Assembly: GCF_001458175.1 (NCBI RefSeq)
Contig: NZ_CYPW01000040.1
Coordinates: 156,516-220,515, forward strand
Length of the DNA stretch: 64,000 nucleotides
Direction of reading: 5' to 3'
Origin: Shimia marina
GTDB lineage: Bacteria > Pseudomonadota > Alphaproteobacteria > Rhodobacterales > Rhodobacteraceae
Below the pieces are notes generated by a model that saw only the letters and a list, made by a program, of their open reading frames with translations, did not search any database and was not told where the DNA came from. Numbering within the stretch: the first letter of the stretch is position 1; each line of letters begins with the position of its first letter. Positions 18,671 through 27,698 of this stretch are shown one piece after another. The translations under genes and the position numbers were made by a program.

Positions 18671-18748
18671 TTTCTGACCCAAGACCAACCGGAGAATTTG
18701 GCTCTGCAATCGTGTCGGGCCAAACCTCTAAATCCAGCGGAGAGCGAG

Positions 18749-19300
18749 ATGACACTATTGGTTCTTGGGGTATTGTTGTGGGCGGCGGCCCATCTGTTCA
18801 AGCGGGCACTGCCAGACGTGCGCGCAGGTATGGGAGACAAGGGCAAAGCTCTTGTGGCTTTGGCGATTGCTGTGTCGATTGTTTTGATGGTGATCGGCTA
18901 TCGCATGGCAGAAATCGAAGATGTGCTGTGGATCGCGCCAAGCTTTGCCTACCATGTGAACAATCTTTTGATTTTGATAGCGATCTTCATGATGAGCCCG
19001 GCCCCGCGCAAGGGCAGGCTTCTCAACAAGATGCGCCATCCCATGCTGACAGGCTTTGCCCTTTGGGCGGCAGCGCATCTTTGGGTGAACGGAGATATGC
19101 CGTCGGTGATCCTGTTTGGGGGGCTGCTGCTCTGGGCGTTGGTGGAAATGCAGGTGATCAACAAAGCCGAAGGCGCCTGGTCTCCATCAGAAATAGGGAC
19201 GATCGCAAAGGATGGCATGTTCTTTGTGGCTTCGATACTCCTCATGGGGGTGATCGGATATATTCATGGTCTGATCGGTCCAAACCCATTTGGAGGCTAA
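18749..19300 (+). CDS. NnrU-family membrane protein
   Basis: A 183-residue protein with five or six hydrophobic helices and the NnrU-type block KMRHPMLTGFALWAAAHLW near residue 92. NnrU was first noticed near denitrification genes, but there is no nitrogen-oxide gene in this window; here it lies between mcl2 and mch, 78 bases after mcl2 and five bases before the DUF1737 gene. The ATG at 18749 has GGAGAGCG just upstream. Function unknown; the location suggests a conserved membrane partner of this operon or simple co-transcription. Confidence 0.8.
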   Translation: MTLLVLGVLLWAAAHLFKRALPDVRAGMGDKGKALVALAIAVSIVLMVIGYRMAEIEDVLWIAPSFAYHVNNLLILIAIFMMSPAPRKGRLLNKMRHPMLTGFALWAAAHLWVNGDMPSVILFGGLLLWALVEMQVINKAEGAWSPSEIGTIAKDGMFFVASILLMGVIGYIHGLIGPNPFGG

Positions 19301-19304
19301 ACAC

Positions 19305-19508
19305 ATGAAACTTTACCGTTTTCTTTCTGAGGAAGACACATCAGCATTTTGCCACAAAGTGACAGATGCGCTTAACAAGGGGTGGGAGCTTTACGGCTCG
19401 CCAACACAGACTTTCTGTCAGGCCACAGGCGTTATGCGTTGCGGTCAGGCGGTGGTGAAAGAGGTGGACGGCACCTACACCCCGGAGACCAAACTGGGAG
19501 AACACTGA
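19305..19508 (+). CDS. DUF1737 small protein
   Basis: A 67-residue soluble protein (MKLYRFLSEEDTSAFCHKVT...) with the pattern GWELYGSPTQTF typical of DUF1737. A TGGAGG site stands eight bases before its ATG, and its stop overlaps the mch start (TGATG), so the three genes NnrU, DUF1737 and mch are translated as a tight unit. No function is known for the family. Confidence 0.8.
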   Translation: MKLYRFLSEEDTSAFCHKVTDALNKGWELYGSPTQTFCQATGVMRCGQAVVKEVDGTYTPETKLGEH

Positions 19509-20539
19509 TGGCCAAGACCAATCCGGGCCGGTTTTTTGAGGACTACACGCTGGGTCAGGTGATCGAGCACGCGGTGCCACGCACTGTTGGGGCAGGGGAG
19601 CGGGCGTTGTATCACGCGCTCTACCCTGCGCGTCATGCGCTGTATTCAAGTGATGAGTTTGCGCGGGCCTCTGGCCTGCCCGGCGCGCCGCTGGATGATC
19701 TGGCTGCGTTCCATGTAGTTTTTGGGAAAACGGTTCCGGATGTGTCGCTTAATGCGGTGGCAAACCTTGGCTATGCTGAAGGTCGCTGGCTCAAGCCAGT
19801 TTATGCTGGTGACACGTTGCGGTCCACCTCTGAAGTGATTGGTCTTAAACAGAACTCCAACGGTAAGACCGGGGTGGTTTATGTGCGCACCCGCGGCATG
19901 AACCAACGTGACGAAGTGGTCATGGAGTATGTGCGCTGGGTCATGGTGCGTAAACGCGATGTGGATGCGCCGGCGCCTGAAACAGTGGTGCCGGAGCTGT
20001 CCAAGGTGATTGCCCCTGCGGATCTTGTGATCCCTGAGGGGCTCACCTTTGCCAACTACGACTTTGCGCAGGCTGGCGAGGCGCATCGCTGGGGCGACTA
20101 TGAGATCGGCGAGACCATCGATCACGTGGATGGTGTGACGCTTGAAGAGGCAGAACACATGATGGCGACGCGCCTGTGGCAGAACACGGCCAAGGTGCAT
20201 TTTGATGCCACATTCCGCCCCGATGGGCAGCGCTTGATCTATGGCGGGCATATCATCTCGCTGGCTCGTGCGTTGAGCTTCAACGGTTTGGCCAATGCGC
20301 AGATGATTGTCGGATTGAATGGTGGTGCGCATGCCAACCCTGCCTTCTCTGGGCTGACGGTTAAAGCTTGGTCTGAAGTCTTGGACAAGGCGGAAACCTC
20401 AGCGCCGGGCGTTGGGGCCATCCGTCTGCGCCTTGTGGCGACCAAAGGCGGCGCGCCGTTTGAGCTGAAAGGTGACGATGGGAAGTACCAACCCGACGTT
20501 CTGCTTGATCTTGACTATTGGGCCTTGATGCCGATCTGA
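19508..20539 (+). CDS. mch: Mesaconyl-C1-CoA hydratase (beta-methylmalyl-CoA dehydratase)
   Basis: Interconverts mesaconyl-C1-CoA and beta-methylmalyl-CoA in the ethylmalonyl-CoA pathway. The protein has two MaoC-like hotdog halves: residues 1-150 (MAKTNPGRFFEDYTLGQVI, family-typical start) and residues 180-343 (a second GDYEIGETIDHVDGVTL). Its 343 residues equal the length I recall for characterised Mch. The start is taken at the overlapping TGATG at 19508, because the frame upstream is the shadow of DUF1737. Its product beta-methylmalyl-CoA is cleaved to glyoxylate and propionyl-CoA by a malyl-CoA lyase not encoded in this window. Confidence 0.92.
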   Translation: MAKTNPGRFFEDYTLGQVIEHAVPRTVGAGERALYHALYPARHALYSSDEFARASGLPGAPLDDLAAFHVVFGKTVPDVSLNAVANLGYAEGRWLKPVYAGDTLRSTSEVIGLKQNSNGKTGVVYVRTRGMNQRDEVVMEYVRWVMVRKRDVDAPAPETVVPELSKVIAPADLVIPEGLTFANYDFAQAGEAHRWGDYEIGETIDHVDGVTLEEAEHMMATRLWQNTAKVHFDATFRPDGQRLIYGGHIISLARALSFNGLANAQMIVGLNGGAHANPAFSGLTVKAWSEVLDKAETSAPGVGAIRLRLVATKGGAPFELKGDDGKYQPDVLLDLDYWALMPI

Positions 20540-20546
20540 TCGGCGC

Positions 20547-21299
20547 ATGATAAGATCTGTACTCACCGCAATAAACCTATCTTTGGCCTGCCCCGCGCAG
20601 GCCGAGATTTCTTTTGAGCAGACAGATGAAGAGACGCTGGCGTTTGTCGAAGGCAATGTGCTGGGGATTTTTTATCACGAGCTTGGCCATGCGCTGATCG
20701 ATGTGATGGGGTTGCCCATTTTTGGTCAGGAAGAGGACGCAGCCGATGTGCTCTCAATTTTCCTGATTGACGCCTTTTACGAGGAAGAGAGCGCCGTGCA
20801 GCTCGCCTATGACGCTGCCTTTGGGTTTCTCGGTGAGGCGGACGCCGTCGAAGAAATTGCGTTCTGGGATGTGCATGGCCCAGATATGCAGCGGTATTTC
20901 AATACGGTTTGTCTTTTCTACGGAGCCAATCCGGAGGAGCGGGAGGACGTGGCCGCAGATTTAGGGCTGCCAGAGGAGCGTGCGGCCTATTGCCCGGATG
21001 AATATGATCAAGCCGCGCAGAGCTGGGGTGGTGTATTAGACGAGATCATGGATTCAAGCGGTGCTGAGACCTTTGTGCTTGGCGAAGTTACCGTGGAAAC
21101 CGATGGCGGGCGGTTGACCAAGGATGTGGTTGCGCAAGAAATTGCAGCGTTGAATGGCGAGTTCAAATTGCCGCAAACGCTCACCGTTTCAGTAATCCCC
21201 TGTGGGGAGGCGAACGCCTACTATGATCCGGAAGCGGTTGAAATCGTCATGTGCACTGAGTTTGCCGATGTGCTCGCCAATATGGCTCCGGATTTTTGA
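20547..21299 (+). CDS. DUF4344 putative secreted metallopeptidase
   Basis: A 250-residue protein with a short signal peptide (cut near AQAEIS) and a zinc-protease motif HELGHALID at about residues 45-53, plus a downstream acidic cluster (EEDAADV) that could supply the third ligand. This fits the DUF4344 putative metallopeptidases. Candidate disulfide cysteines lie in the second half. It starts eight bases after the mch stop but with a weak ribosome site. Substrate unknown. Confidence 0.75.
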   Translation: MIRSVLTAINLSLACPAQAEISFEQTDEETLAFVEGNVLGIFYHELGHALIDVMGLPIFGQEEDAADVLSIFLIDAFYEEESAVQLAYDAAFGFLGEADAVEEIAFWDVHGPDMQRYFNTVCLFYGANPEEREDVAADLGLPEERAAYCPDEYDQAAQSWGGVLDEIMDSSGAETFVLGEVTVETDGGRLTKDVVAQEIAALNGEFKLPQTLTVSVIPCGEANAYYDPEAVEIVMCTEFADVLANMAPDF

Positions 21300-21352
21300 C
21301 GCACACAGGGAGTTGATCACGCATCCTGCGGTCCTCCGCTAGGTTGAGGCTC

Positions 21353-22021
21353 ATGCGACCTTGGATATCTTTGGGAATGGCTTTTGCCGCTTTGCCCTGT
21401 GCTGGGCGGGCCTGTGAGTTGGCTTTGCTGCTCGCGGTGGATGTATCGGGGAGCATTGATGCGGCAGAATACAGGTTGCAGATGGATGGGTTGGCTTTGG
21501 CCTTGCGGGACGGGATTGTTGTAGAAGCGCTGGTGGAGCAGCGCGCAGCTGTTGCGCTCATGCAGTGGACAGGGGCGGGGCGGCAATTCATCGGCGCGCC
21601 ATGGACCTCTATCACATCTTCTGAACAGGCCGAGGATTTTGCAGATCAGGTGACGGCAATGCCCCGCCGGTGGCACCAGTATTCTACAGCGATTGGTGAC
21701 GCGTTGGTGGCTGCGGATCATGCCTTCGAAAACGGACCAGAGTGCAGGCGGCGTGTTGTGGACGTCTCCAGCGATGGCATTTCTAACGAAGGCACGGTGA
21801 TACAGGAGGGGCGGCGCGCGCTCAGAGCGCGGGGCGTCACGGTCAATGCTTTGGTAATCGAAACGGACGATAGTGACCTGACGGGCTATTTCTGGGAAAA
21901 TGTGATCACAGGTTCGGGTGCTTTTGTGGTGACGTCAAACGGGTTTGAGGAATACTCGGAGCGCATACGTCAAAAGCTGGTGCGCGAAGTCGCGAAGCAA
22001 CTGGCCGAGTTGAGGAATTGA
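21353..22021 (+). CDS. DUF1194 protein, von Willebrand factor A-like, secreted
   Basis: A 222-residue protein with a signal peptide (MRPWISLGMAFAALPCAGRAC) followed by a vWA-like fold with a metal-site sequence DVSGSID at about residues 33-39 and a central VDVSSDGISNEG. DUF1194 members are secreted or periplasmic proteins of unknown role. The ATG at 21353 has GAGG only three bases away; a TTG at 21344 in the same frame is possible. It follows the DUF4344 gene by 53 bases, and the two may act together at the envelope. Confidence 0.8.
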   Translation: MRPWISLGMAFAALPCAGRACELALLLAVDVSGSIDAAEYRLQMDGLALALRDGIVVEALVEQRAAVALMQWTGAGRQFIGAPWTSITSSEQAEDFADQVTAMPRRWHQYSTAIGDALVAADHAFENGPECRRRVVDVSSDGISNEGTVIQEGRRALRARGVTVNALVIETDDSDLTGYFWENVITGSGAFVVTSNGFEEYSERIRQKLVREVAKQLAELRN

Positions 22022-22130
22022 TGGTGTGATACATATAAACTGTGAGCGCAAACACTTCACAGGGGTCGCCATTTGCCTATGGGGTGCCGTTAATCACTAT
22101 GTTTTTCTGACAAAAAGACTCTGCATGATA

Positions 22131-22164
22131 TTTGTGATCACGAATAAAAAGGCGTGATCACAAA
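22131..22164 (+). promoter_or_regulatory. Paired GTGATCAC dyad upstream of sdhC
   Basis: Two GTGATCAC palindromes (22134-22141 and 22154-22161) with centres 20 bases apart, extended outward as TTTGTGATCAC and GTGATCACAAA. It lies 114-147 bases before the sdhC start. It matches the dyad upstream of sucC in sequence, arrangement and the A-rich flank that follows, suggesting one regulator acts on both TCA operons. Confidence 0.7.
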
Positions 22165-22277
22165 ATTAAGAAAATCCGCAGAATTGCGCCAAAAAACCGC
22201 GGCATTTAGGTGATCGTAACGGTGACAGTCGGCAAAAATGCGGTAGAAGAACGCAAGAGAACCGGAAAGGATTCAAA

Positions 22278-22661
22278 ATGGCTGACGTGAAAAGGATCGA
22301 GCGACCGCTCTCGCCGCACCTGACGATCTATCGCCCACAGATGACATCTGTGTCTTCGATCATGGTGCGTATCACCGGAATTGCACTCATCCCGATCACG
22401 GCGATTGTCGTGTGGTGGCTTCTTGCGGCTGCGACCTCTGAAACGGCTTTTGCGTTTATCGATGGTCTTATGCGCAGCTGGCTGGGTGATCTGTTTTTGA
22501 TCGCGGCAAGCTGGGCGGCGTACTATCACATGCTTGGCCGCCTGCGCCATGTGATCTGGGACTTCGGCTATGGCCTTGAAATCAACGTTGCGTTGAAACT
22601 GGGCGCTGGCATGTTCATTGGTGCCACTGTCCTGACCATTCTGACCGCACTGATCGTGTAA
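22278..22661 (+). CDS. sdhC: Succinate dehydrogenase cytochrome b556 subunit
   Basis: Membrane anchor of complex II, 127 residues with three helices. The family N-terminus (RPLSPHLTIYRPQMTSVSS) and a heme-ligand region (RLRHVIWDFGYGLE) are present. In the quinone-site block the common Ser-Ile-x-His-Arg-x-Thr-Gly is read here as SIMVRITG, keeping Ser and Arg but lacking the His. AAAGGATTC precedes the ATG. First gene of the sdh operon. Confidence 0.93.
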   Translation: MADVKRIERPLSPHLTIYRPQMTSVSSIMVRITGIALIPITAIVVWWLLAAATSETAFAFIDGLMRSWLGDLFLIAASWAAYYHMLGRLRHVIWDFGYGLEINVALKLGAGMFIGATVLTILTALIV

Positions 22662-22673
22662 GGAGCTGGATTG

Positions 22674-23045
22674 ATGAACTTTCTTACTGACCGTAAGCGC
22701 GCCCAAGGCATGGGTGCTTCTGGCCAAGGCACGCATCACCACTGGCAGATGATGGTGAGCTCTACGTTGTTGGTCGTTCTGATCCCGGCGTTTGTCATCA
22801 CCTTCGGCCTTAGCCTGGGTGGCACCTATGAAGAGGTTCTGGCCTTCTATGCCAAACCTGTTCCCGCCATTATTTCTGCACTGACTTTGATCGTTGGCGT
22901 TGTGCACATCATGCGTGAAGCGCAGATGGCGATTGAAGATTATATGCATGGCCTGGCAGAGAAGCTCACCTACATCGCCGTAGGTGCGCTTTGCTACACA
23001 ATGATCGCCGTGGGCTTGTTTGCTCTCGTCAAACTCGCCCTGTGA
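22674..23045 (+). CDS. sdhD: Succinate dehydrogenase hydrophobic anchor subunit
   Basis: Second membrane anchor of complex II, 123 residues, three helices, with the heme-side block HIMREAQMAIEDYMHG near residue 80. An AAGGAG site 8 bases upstream supports the ATG at 22674 (a TTG at 22671 is in frame). It starts 12 bases after sdhC. Confidence 0.93.
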   Translation: MNFLTDRKRAQGMGASGQGTHHHWQMMVSSTLLVVLIPAFVITFGLSLGGTYEEVLAFYAKPVPAIISALTLIVGVVHIMREAQMAIEDYMHGLAEKLTYIAVGALCYTMIAVGLFALVKLAL

Positions 23046-23066
23046 TGTTGCGACAAGGATAAGATA

Positions 23067-24881
23067 ATGACTGCTGCATACGAATATGAAACCCACGAAT
23101 ACGACGTCGTTGTTGTAGGCGCAGGTGGAGCGGGTCTGCGCGCGACGCTGGGCATGGCAGAGCAGGGGTTGCGCACCGCCTGTGTGACCAAGGTTTTCCC
23201 AACCCGTTCTCATACCGTTGCCGCACAGGGCGGTATCGCCGCCTCTTTGGCAAACATGGGCCCCGACAACTGGCAGTGGCACATGTATGACACTGTGAAG
23301 GGGTCCGACTGGTTGGGTGACACGGATGCGATGGAATACCTCGCCCGCGAAGCCCCCAAGGCTGTTTATGAACTGGACCACTACGGTGTGCCATTCTCCC
23401 GGACGGAAGAAGGCAAAATCTACCAGCGTCCCTTTGGCGGCCACACGACCGAGTTTGGCGAAGGCCCTGCGGTGCAGCGGACCTGTGCTGCGGCGGACCG
23501 GACAGGCCACGCGATCCTGCACACGCTCTATGGTCAGTCTGTAAAAAACAACGCGGAATTCTATATCGAGTATTTCGCGATCGACCTGCTGATGTCGGAT
23601 GACGGTGAATGTCAGGGCGTTGTCTGTTGGAAGCTGGACGATGGTACCTTCCATGTATTCCATGCCAAAATGGTTGTCCTGGCCACCGGTGGCTACGGGC
23701 GTGCCTATTTCTCCGCGACCTCGGCGCACACCTGCACCGGTGATGGTGGCGGTATGGTCATGCGCGCAGGCCTGCCAATGCAGGATCTTGAGTTTGTGCA
23801 GTTCCACCCAACTGGCATCTATGGCTCCGGCTGCCTGATCACCGAAGGCGCACGTGGTGAAGGGGGCTACCTGACCAACTCCGAAGGTGAACGCTTTATG
23901 GAGCGCTATGCGCCGCAGTATAAAGACCTGGCGCCACGCGATTATGTTTCCCGTTCCATGACAATGGAAATTCGCGAAGGCCGCGGTGTGGGAGATGAGG
24001 GCGATCATATTCACCTCAACCTGAGCCACCTGCCTGCGGATGCTTTGGCAGAGCGTCTGCCGGGTATTTCGGAATCTGCGAAAATCTTCGCCGGCGTTGA
24101 TGTTACCAAAGAGCCTATCCCCGTGTTGCCAACGGTGCACTACAACATGGGCGGTATTCCGACCAACTATTGGGGTGAGGTTCTGAACCCGACCGAGGAC
24201 AACCCCACGGGTGTCGTGCCGGGCCTTATGGCTGTTGGTGAGGCAGGTTGTGCCTCTGTGCATGGTGCAAACCGTCTGGGCTCCAACTCGCTGATTGACC
24301 TCGTGGTCTTTGGACGTGCCGCCGCTATCCGGGCGGGTAAGGTTGTGGATCGCGATGCACCGGTGCCGACCCCACCGCAGGCTCAGATTGACAAGTGTTT
24401 CGCACGCTTTGATGGTCTGCGCTATGCGAAGGGGGCGATCCCGACGGCGGATCTGCGTCTTGAGATGCAGAAAACCATGCAGCGCGATGCAGCTGTGTTC
24501 CGGACTGCCAAGACCATGAAAGAGGGGGTTGAGGCGATGACGGAAATCGCTGGCAAGATGGGTGATCTGCATGTCACCGACACTTCGCTGGTGTGGAACT
24601 CCGATCTGATGGAGACATTGGAACTGACCAATCTGATGCCATCTGCGATTTCCACAATTGTGTCCGCAGAAGCGCGCCATGAGAGCCGTGGTGCGCATGC
24701 GCATGAGGATTACCCTGAGCGTGATGATGAGAACTGGCGTGTTCACACTGTGAGCCGTGTTGACGAAACCGGTACCAAAGTGGACCTGAGCTATCGTCCG
24801 GTGATTGTTGATCCTCTGACCGGGGAAGACGAAGGCGGTATCAACCTCAAGAAGATCGCGCCGAAAGCACGGACGTTCTGA
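23067..24881 (+). CDS. sdhA: Succinate dehydrogenase flavoprotein subunit
   Basis: Oxidises succinate to fumarate. The dinucleotide motif [20 protein letters not shown], the FAD-attachment histidine in [10 protein letters not shown] and the active-site block [18 protein letters not shown] are visible. 604 residues, normal for alphaproteobacterial SdhA. An AAGGATAAG site precedes the start. Its stop overlaps the start of the next gene (TGATG), so that unknown secreted protein is translationally coupled to SdhA. Confidence 0.96.
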   Translation: MTAAYEYETHEYDVVVVGAGGAGLRATLGMAEQGLRTACVTKVFPTRSHTVAAQGGIAASLANMGPDNWQWHMYDTVKGSDWLGDTDAMEYLAREAPKAVYELDHYGVPFSRTEEGKIYQRPFGGHTTEFGEGPAVQRTCAAADRTGHAILHTLYGQSVKNNAEFYIEYFAIDLLMSDDGECQGVVCWKLDDGTFHVFHAKMVVLATGGYGRAYFSATSAHTCTGDGGGMVMRAGLPMQDLEFVQFHPTGIYGSGCLITEGARGEGGYLTNSEGERFMERYAPQYKDLAPRDYVSRSMTMEIREGRGVGDEGDHIHLNLSHLPADALAERLPGISESAKIFAGVDVTKEPIPVLPTVHYNMGGIPTNYWGEVLNPTEDNPTGVVPGLMAVGEAGCASVHGANRLGSNSLIDLVVFGRAAAIRAGKVVDRDAPVPTPPQAQIDKCFARFDGLRYAKGAIPTADLRLEMQKTMQRDAAVFRTAKTMKEGVEAMTEIAGKMGDLHVTDTSLVWNSDLMETLELTNLMPSAISTIVSAEARHESRGAHAHEDYPERDDENWRVHTVSRVDETGTKVDLSYRPVIVDPLTGEDEGGINLKKIAPKARTF

Positions 24882-25516
24882 TGAAGCTGGTTTCGGTTGC
24901 CCTGATTTCTGTGTGTGTCCTTCTGCCAGGGATGTCTCTGGCGGAAAGCGCGCTCAATCGGGCAACCACCCAGTGTATGTTTGAGGTGGACAATTCCAGC
25001 CAGATCCATGTGACCCTAACGCAAAAGCGTGATGGTACGGAAAAGCTGCGGGTCAAGAACAAGGAAACCGGACGCTCCAGCAATGATCCGGTGATTGATG
25101 CGTATATGGCTTGCGTTTCGGCAAAAGTTGGACAGCCGATCAGCGCGACAGCCACGGTGCAAGCTGATCGCCCTGTTGTTGCGGCTGATGCCTCGACATC
25201 TGAAGTGCGGGCGTCTGGAGTTCAGGCAGTGGTGCAACAGGTGCGTTCTTGCATGGTTCAAACGCGTGCGCCCGGCAGTTACGGTGTGTTCGTGAGCCGC
25301 CCCGTGCCGGTTGTGCAGGCAGAGCCTGGTGGCACAGAGCGTGGCGCACGTCATGTGAACGACTGTTTGCAAGACAGATACAGCGTACAGTACAGCCTGC
25401 TTGAAACTGGCACAGTGGCAAGCACTGAAAGCGTATCGGCCCAGCCTGCCATCGCGGCAAACGCATGTCCGCGCCACGCAGGCGTGCTCTATGCCGGGAG
25501 CGGATATTGCCGGTAA
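24881..25516 (+). CDS. Secreted protein of unknown function between sdhA and sdhB
   Basis: A 211-residue protein with a Sec signal peptide ([19 protein letters not shown], cut near LAES). The mature part has about six cysteines (for example in TQCMFEVD, RSCMVQTRAPGS, NDCLQDRY and NACPRHAG), suggesting disulfides in the periplasm. No recognised domain. It overlaps the sdhA stop by one base, so it belongs to the sdh operon. It could be an assembly or envelope factor, but that is only an inference from position. Confidence 0.75.
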   Translation: MKLVSVALISVCVLLPGMSLAESALNRATTQCMFEVDNSSQIHVTLTQKRDGTEKLRVKNKETGRSSNDPVIDAYMACVSAKVGQPISATATVQADRPVVAADASTSEVRASGVQAVVQQVRSCMVQTRAPGSYGVFVSRPVPVVQAEPGGTERGARHVNDCLQDRYSVQYSLLETGTVASTESVSAQPAIAANACPRHAGVLYAGSGYCR

Positions 25517-25562
25517 GTTTGTCGACATATCGCTCAGTCAGGGCTGTGCAAGGAGGGCGGAT

Positions 25563-26393
25563 ATGACGCTTTCCCAGACGCACCGCCGTGTCATCGTGCA
25601 TATCGGGGCCCAGAAAACCGGGTCCACGTCGTTGCACAGATTCCTGAGCCGCAATCGCGCGGCGCTGGCGACGCGGCTTGATCTGCGTGTGCCAGAAAAG
25701 GGCTCGCTGACGCGCGAAGTTGGACGCAGTTGTACGCTTTACAGCATGCGGCCTGACCGGCATGAAGGCACTCTGATTACTTTGATCAAGGCTCTGAAAG
25801 AGGATCTGAGTGGGAATGAAACCGTTTGCATCGTCAGCCATGAGAACATTGCCGGGGCCATGATGGGGCGCGGATCGGTGCGGGATCTTTTCCCGCGTAT
25901 TGCTGATATTGTGCGCCTGTTTGATGAGCATCTGGCCCCCATTGTGCCGGAGTATGTGCTCTATACACGTGAGATGGCGGGCTGGAAGCGCAGCGTGCAC
26001 AATCAGGCGGTTAAGTCTGATGGATATACCGGCACGCTGGAGACGTTTTTGAAAGAAACGGCTGATAGCCGTGGCTGGCAGGACGTGGCAAAAACGCTGG
26101 AAGCCTGCATCGGGACAGATCGAGTGCGTGTGTTTGCCCTAGAGGATGAGACCACACCGGAGCGCCCCGGACGGCAGTTGCTAAAACTTGCTGGGCTGTC
26201 TGATGAGGACATCGATGTGCTGGAGCCTTTGGCTTCGCGTTCTAATCAAAGCCTCAACCCGGGGGCTTTGGAGTTTATGCGCCAGTTGAACATGCTGGCG
26301 GTGGCGCAGCCTGCCCGTAAACAGGTGGCAGAGCTGATCAAGAACAATCAATCGCTTTTCGCTGCGGGCCCGATGCCTCAGCGTGAAGCCTGA
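25563..26393 (+). CDS. Sulfotransferase-like protein between sdhA and sdhB
   Basis: A 276-residue cytoplasmic protein. The N-terminal GAQKTGSTSLH (residues 15-25) is the 5'-phosphosulfate-binding P-loop of PAPS-dependent sulfotransferases, and a 3'-phosphate-binding-like region is expected near residues 115-135 (VLYTREMAGWKRSVHNQ). An AAGGAGG site lies just before the ATG at 25563, while the longer frame from 25401 overlaps the previous gene. The substrate is unknown; carbohydrate or lipid sulfation is possible. Its position inside an sdh operon is unexpected. Confidence 0.75.
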   Translation: MTLSQTHRRVIVHIGAQKTGSTSLHRFLSRNRAALATRLDLRVPEKGSLTREVGRSCTLYSMRPDRHEGTLITLIKALKEDLSGNETVCIVSHENIAGAMMGRGSVRDLFPRIADIVRLFDEHLAPIVPEYVLYTREMAGWKRSVHNQAVKSDGYTGTLETFLKETADSRGWQDVAKTLEACIGTDRVRVFALEDETTPERPGRQLLKLAGLSDEDIDVLEPLASRSNQSLNPGALEFMRQLNMLAVAQPARKQVAELIKNNQSLFAAGPMPQREA

Positions 26394-26446
26394 ACAGGAA
26401 CGAAGGTAAGCGTATCGCACGCTCCCACGGATAGGAAGGAAAGACC

Positions 26447-27226
26447 ATGGTCGAATTTGCCCTCCCCAAGAACAGCCGGATTGTGACTGGCAAGACCTGG
26501 CCCAAGCCGGAAGGTGCCACCAATGTGCGGAAGTTCCAGATTTATCGCTGGAACCCGGACGATGGGAAAAACCCTCAGGTGGATACGTATTTCCTCGACA
26601 TGGACAAGTGTGGTCCCATGGTTCTGGATGCGCTGATCAAGATCAAAAACGAGATCGACCCAACGCTGACTTTCCGCCGCTCCTGTCGGGAAGGCATTTG
26701 TGGTTCCTGTGCGATGAACATCGACGGTATCAATACATTGGCCTGTATTTACGGGTTGGATGAGGTCAAGGGTGACGTGAAAATTTACCCGCTGCCACAC
26801 ATGCCTGTGGTGAAAGACCTGATCCCGGATCTGACACACTTCTACGCTCAGCATGCTTCGATCATGCCGTGGCTGGAAACCAAGACCAACCGCCCTGCCA
26901 AGGAATGGCGGCAGTCGATTGAAGACCGCAAGAAACTTGATGGTCTGTATGAATGCGTGATGTGCGCATCCTGTTCCACCTCTTGCCCAAGTTACTGGTG
27001 GAACGGCGACAAATACCTCGGCCCAGCTGCGTTGCTGCATGCTTATCGCTGGATCATTGACAGCCGTGATGAGGCGACTGGGGAGCGTCTGGATGAGCTG
27101 GAAGATCCCTTCAAACTCTACCGCTGTCACACCATTATGAACTGCGCAAAAACCTGCCCCAAAGGCCTGAACCCGGCCAAGGCGATTGCAGAGATCAAAA
27201 AGATGCTGGTTGAGCGTCACGTTTGA
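26447..27226 (+). CDS. sdhB: Succinate dehydrogenase iron-sulfur subunit
   Basis: Carries electrons from SdhA to the membrane quinone. The [2Fe-2S] cysteines (CREGICGSC and a later C), the [4Fe-4S] block ([16 protein letters not shown]) and the [3Fe-4S] block ([14 protein letters not shown]) are intact. 259 residues. It starts 53 bases after the sulfotransferase-like gene with a AGGAAGGAAAG site upstream and is followed by a clear terminator. Confidence 0.96.
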   Translation: MVEFALPKNSRIVTGKTWPKPEGATNVRKFQIYRWNPDDGKNPQVDTYFLDMDKCGPMVLDALIKIKNEIDPTLTFRRSCREGICGSCAMNIDGINTLACIYGLDEVKGDVKIYPLPHMPVVKDLIPDLTHFYAQHASIMPWLETKTNRPAKEWRQSIEDRKKLDGLYECVMCASCSTSCPSYWWNGDKYLGPAALLHAYRWIIDSRDEATGERLDELEDPFKLYRCHTIMNCAKTCPKGLNPAKAIAEIKKMLVERHV

Positions 27227-27248
27227 TCGCGCTTTAGATTACGTAGTG

Positions 27249-27280
27249 AAAGCCCCGCTGTGCGGGGCTTTTGCTTTTCA
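27249..27280 (+). terminator. sdh operon terminator
   Basis: Stem AAAGCCCCGC with loop TGT and GCGGGGCTTT, followed by TTGCTTTTC. It is 22 bases beyond the sdhB stop and has the form of a Rho-independent terminator. Confidence 0.9.
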
Positions 27281-27402
27281 TGTGACGCGCACTGGGCTTG
27301 CGTAGATTGCATGGCGACCTTGCAAATCCAGAACTTTATGCCTTTGAAACTGCGCCATATATTGCGACCCAAGGAGGAGGTTGACAGAATTTGGAGATGA
27401 CG

Positions 27403-27564
27403 ATGTCTGCCTCAAACACCAAAGTTGCCGAGACCACAGAAGACTTCGCGGCGCGCGCGCTGGAACTGCTTGAGCAATCCTATGAGTATTACTCTCAGCC
27501 GGTCCGGGTTGTGGAAAATAAACAGCAGAGCGAAACCTACTACGAATACGTCAAAGCGGCCTGA
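27403..27564 (+). CDS. Small protein of 53 residues
   Basis: A short frame beginning MSASNTKVAETTEDFAARAL and ending SETYYEYVKAA; a GGAG site six bases before the ATG and a strong terminator 21 bases after the stop support expression. An ATG six bases earlier is an alternative. It is acidic and Tyr-rich at the end, predicted to be mostly helical, with no signal peptide. I believe similar short proteins occur in relatives but cannot name a family. It stands alone between the sdh terminator and the flavoprotein gene. Confidence 0.6.
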   Translation: MSASNTKVAETTEDFAARALELLEQSYEYYSQPVRVVENKQQSETYYEYVKAA

Positions 27565-27584
27565 TCGCTTCCGACATGGCTTTC

Positions 27585-27620
27585 AAAAGCGCTTCTCCAC
27601 AGGAGAGGCGCTTTTGCTGT
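27585..27620 (+). terminator. Terminator after the 53-residue gene
   Basis: Stem AAAAGCGC..CTCC against GGAG..GCGCTTTT with a small ACA loop and internal bulges, followed by GCTGTTTTT. One of the strongest terminators in the window. Confidence 0.9.
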
Positions 27621-27698
27621 TTTTGGGGTGACGTATGGTTAGTCTTGGCGGCGTCTTTGACCTGCGGATAGCCTTCTTGGCAAATGGGAGGAGATTTG

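Noticed and set aside
21902..21909. GTGATCAC inside the DUF1194 gene, upstream of sdhC
   Set aside because: Single copy in coding sequence and about 225 bases from the sdhC dyad; could be an auxiliary site but nothing else supports it.
22206..24746. Very long open frame opposite sdhC, sdhD and sdhA (about 846 codons)
   Set aside because: It spans three well-supported genes and shows no protein-like conservation; it also runs through the sdh upstream dyad. It is an antisense shadow.
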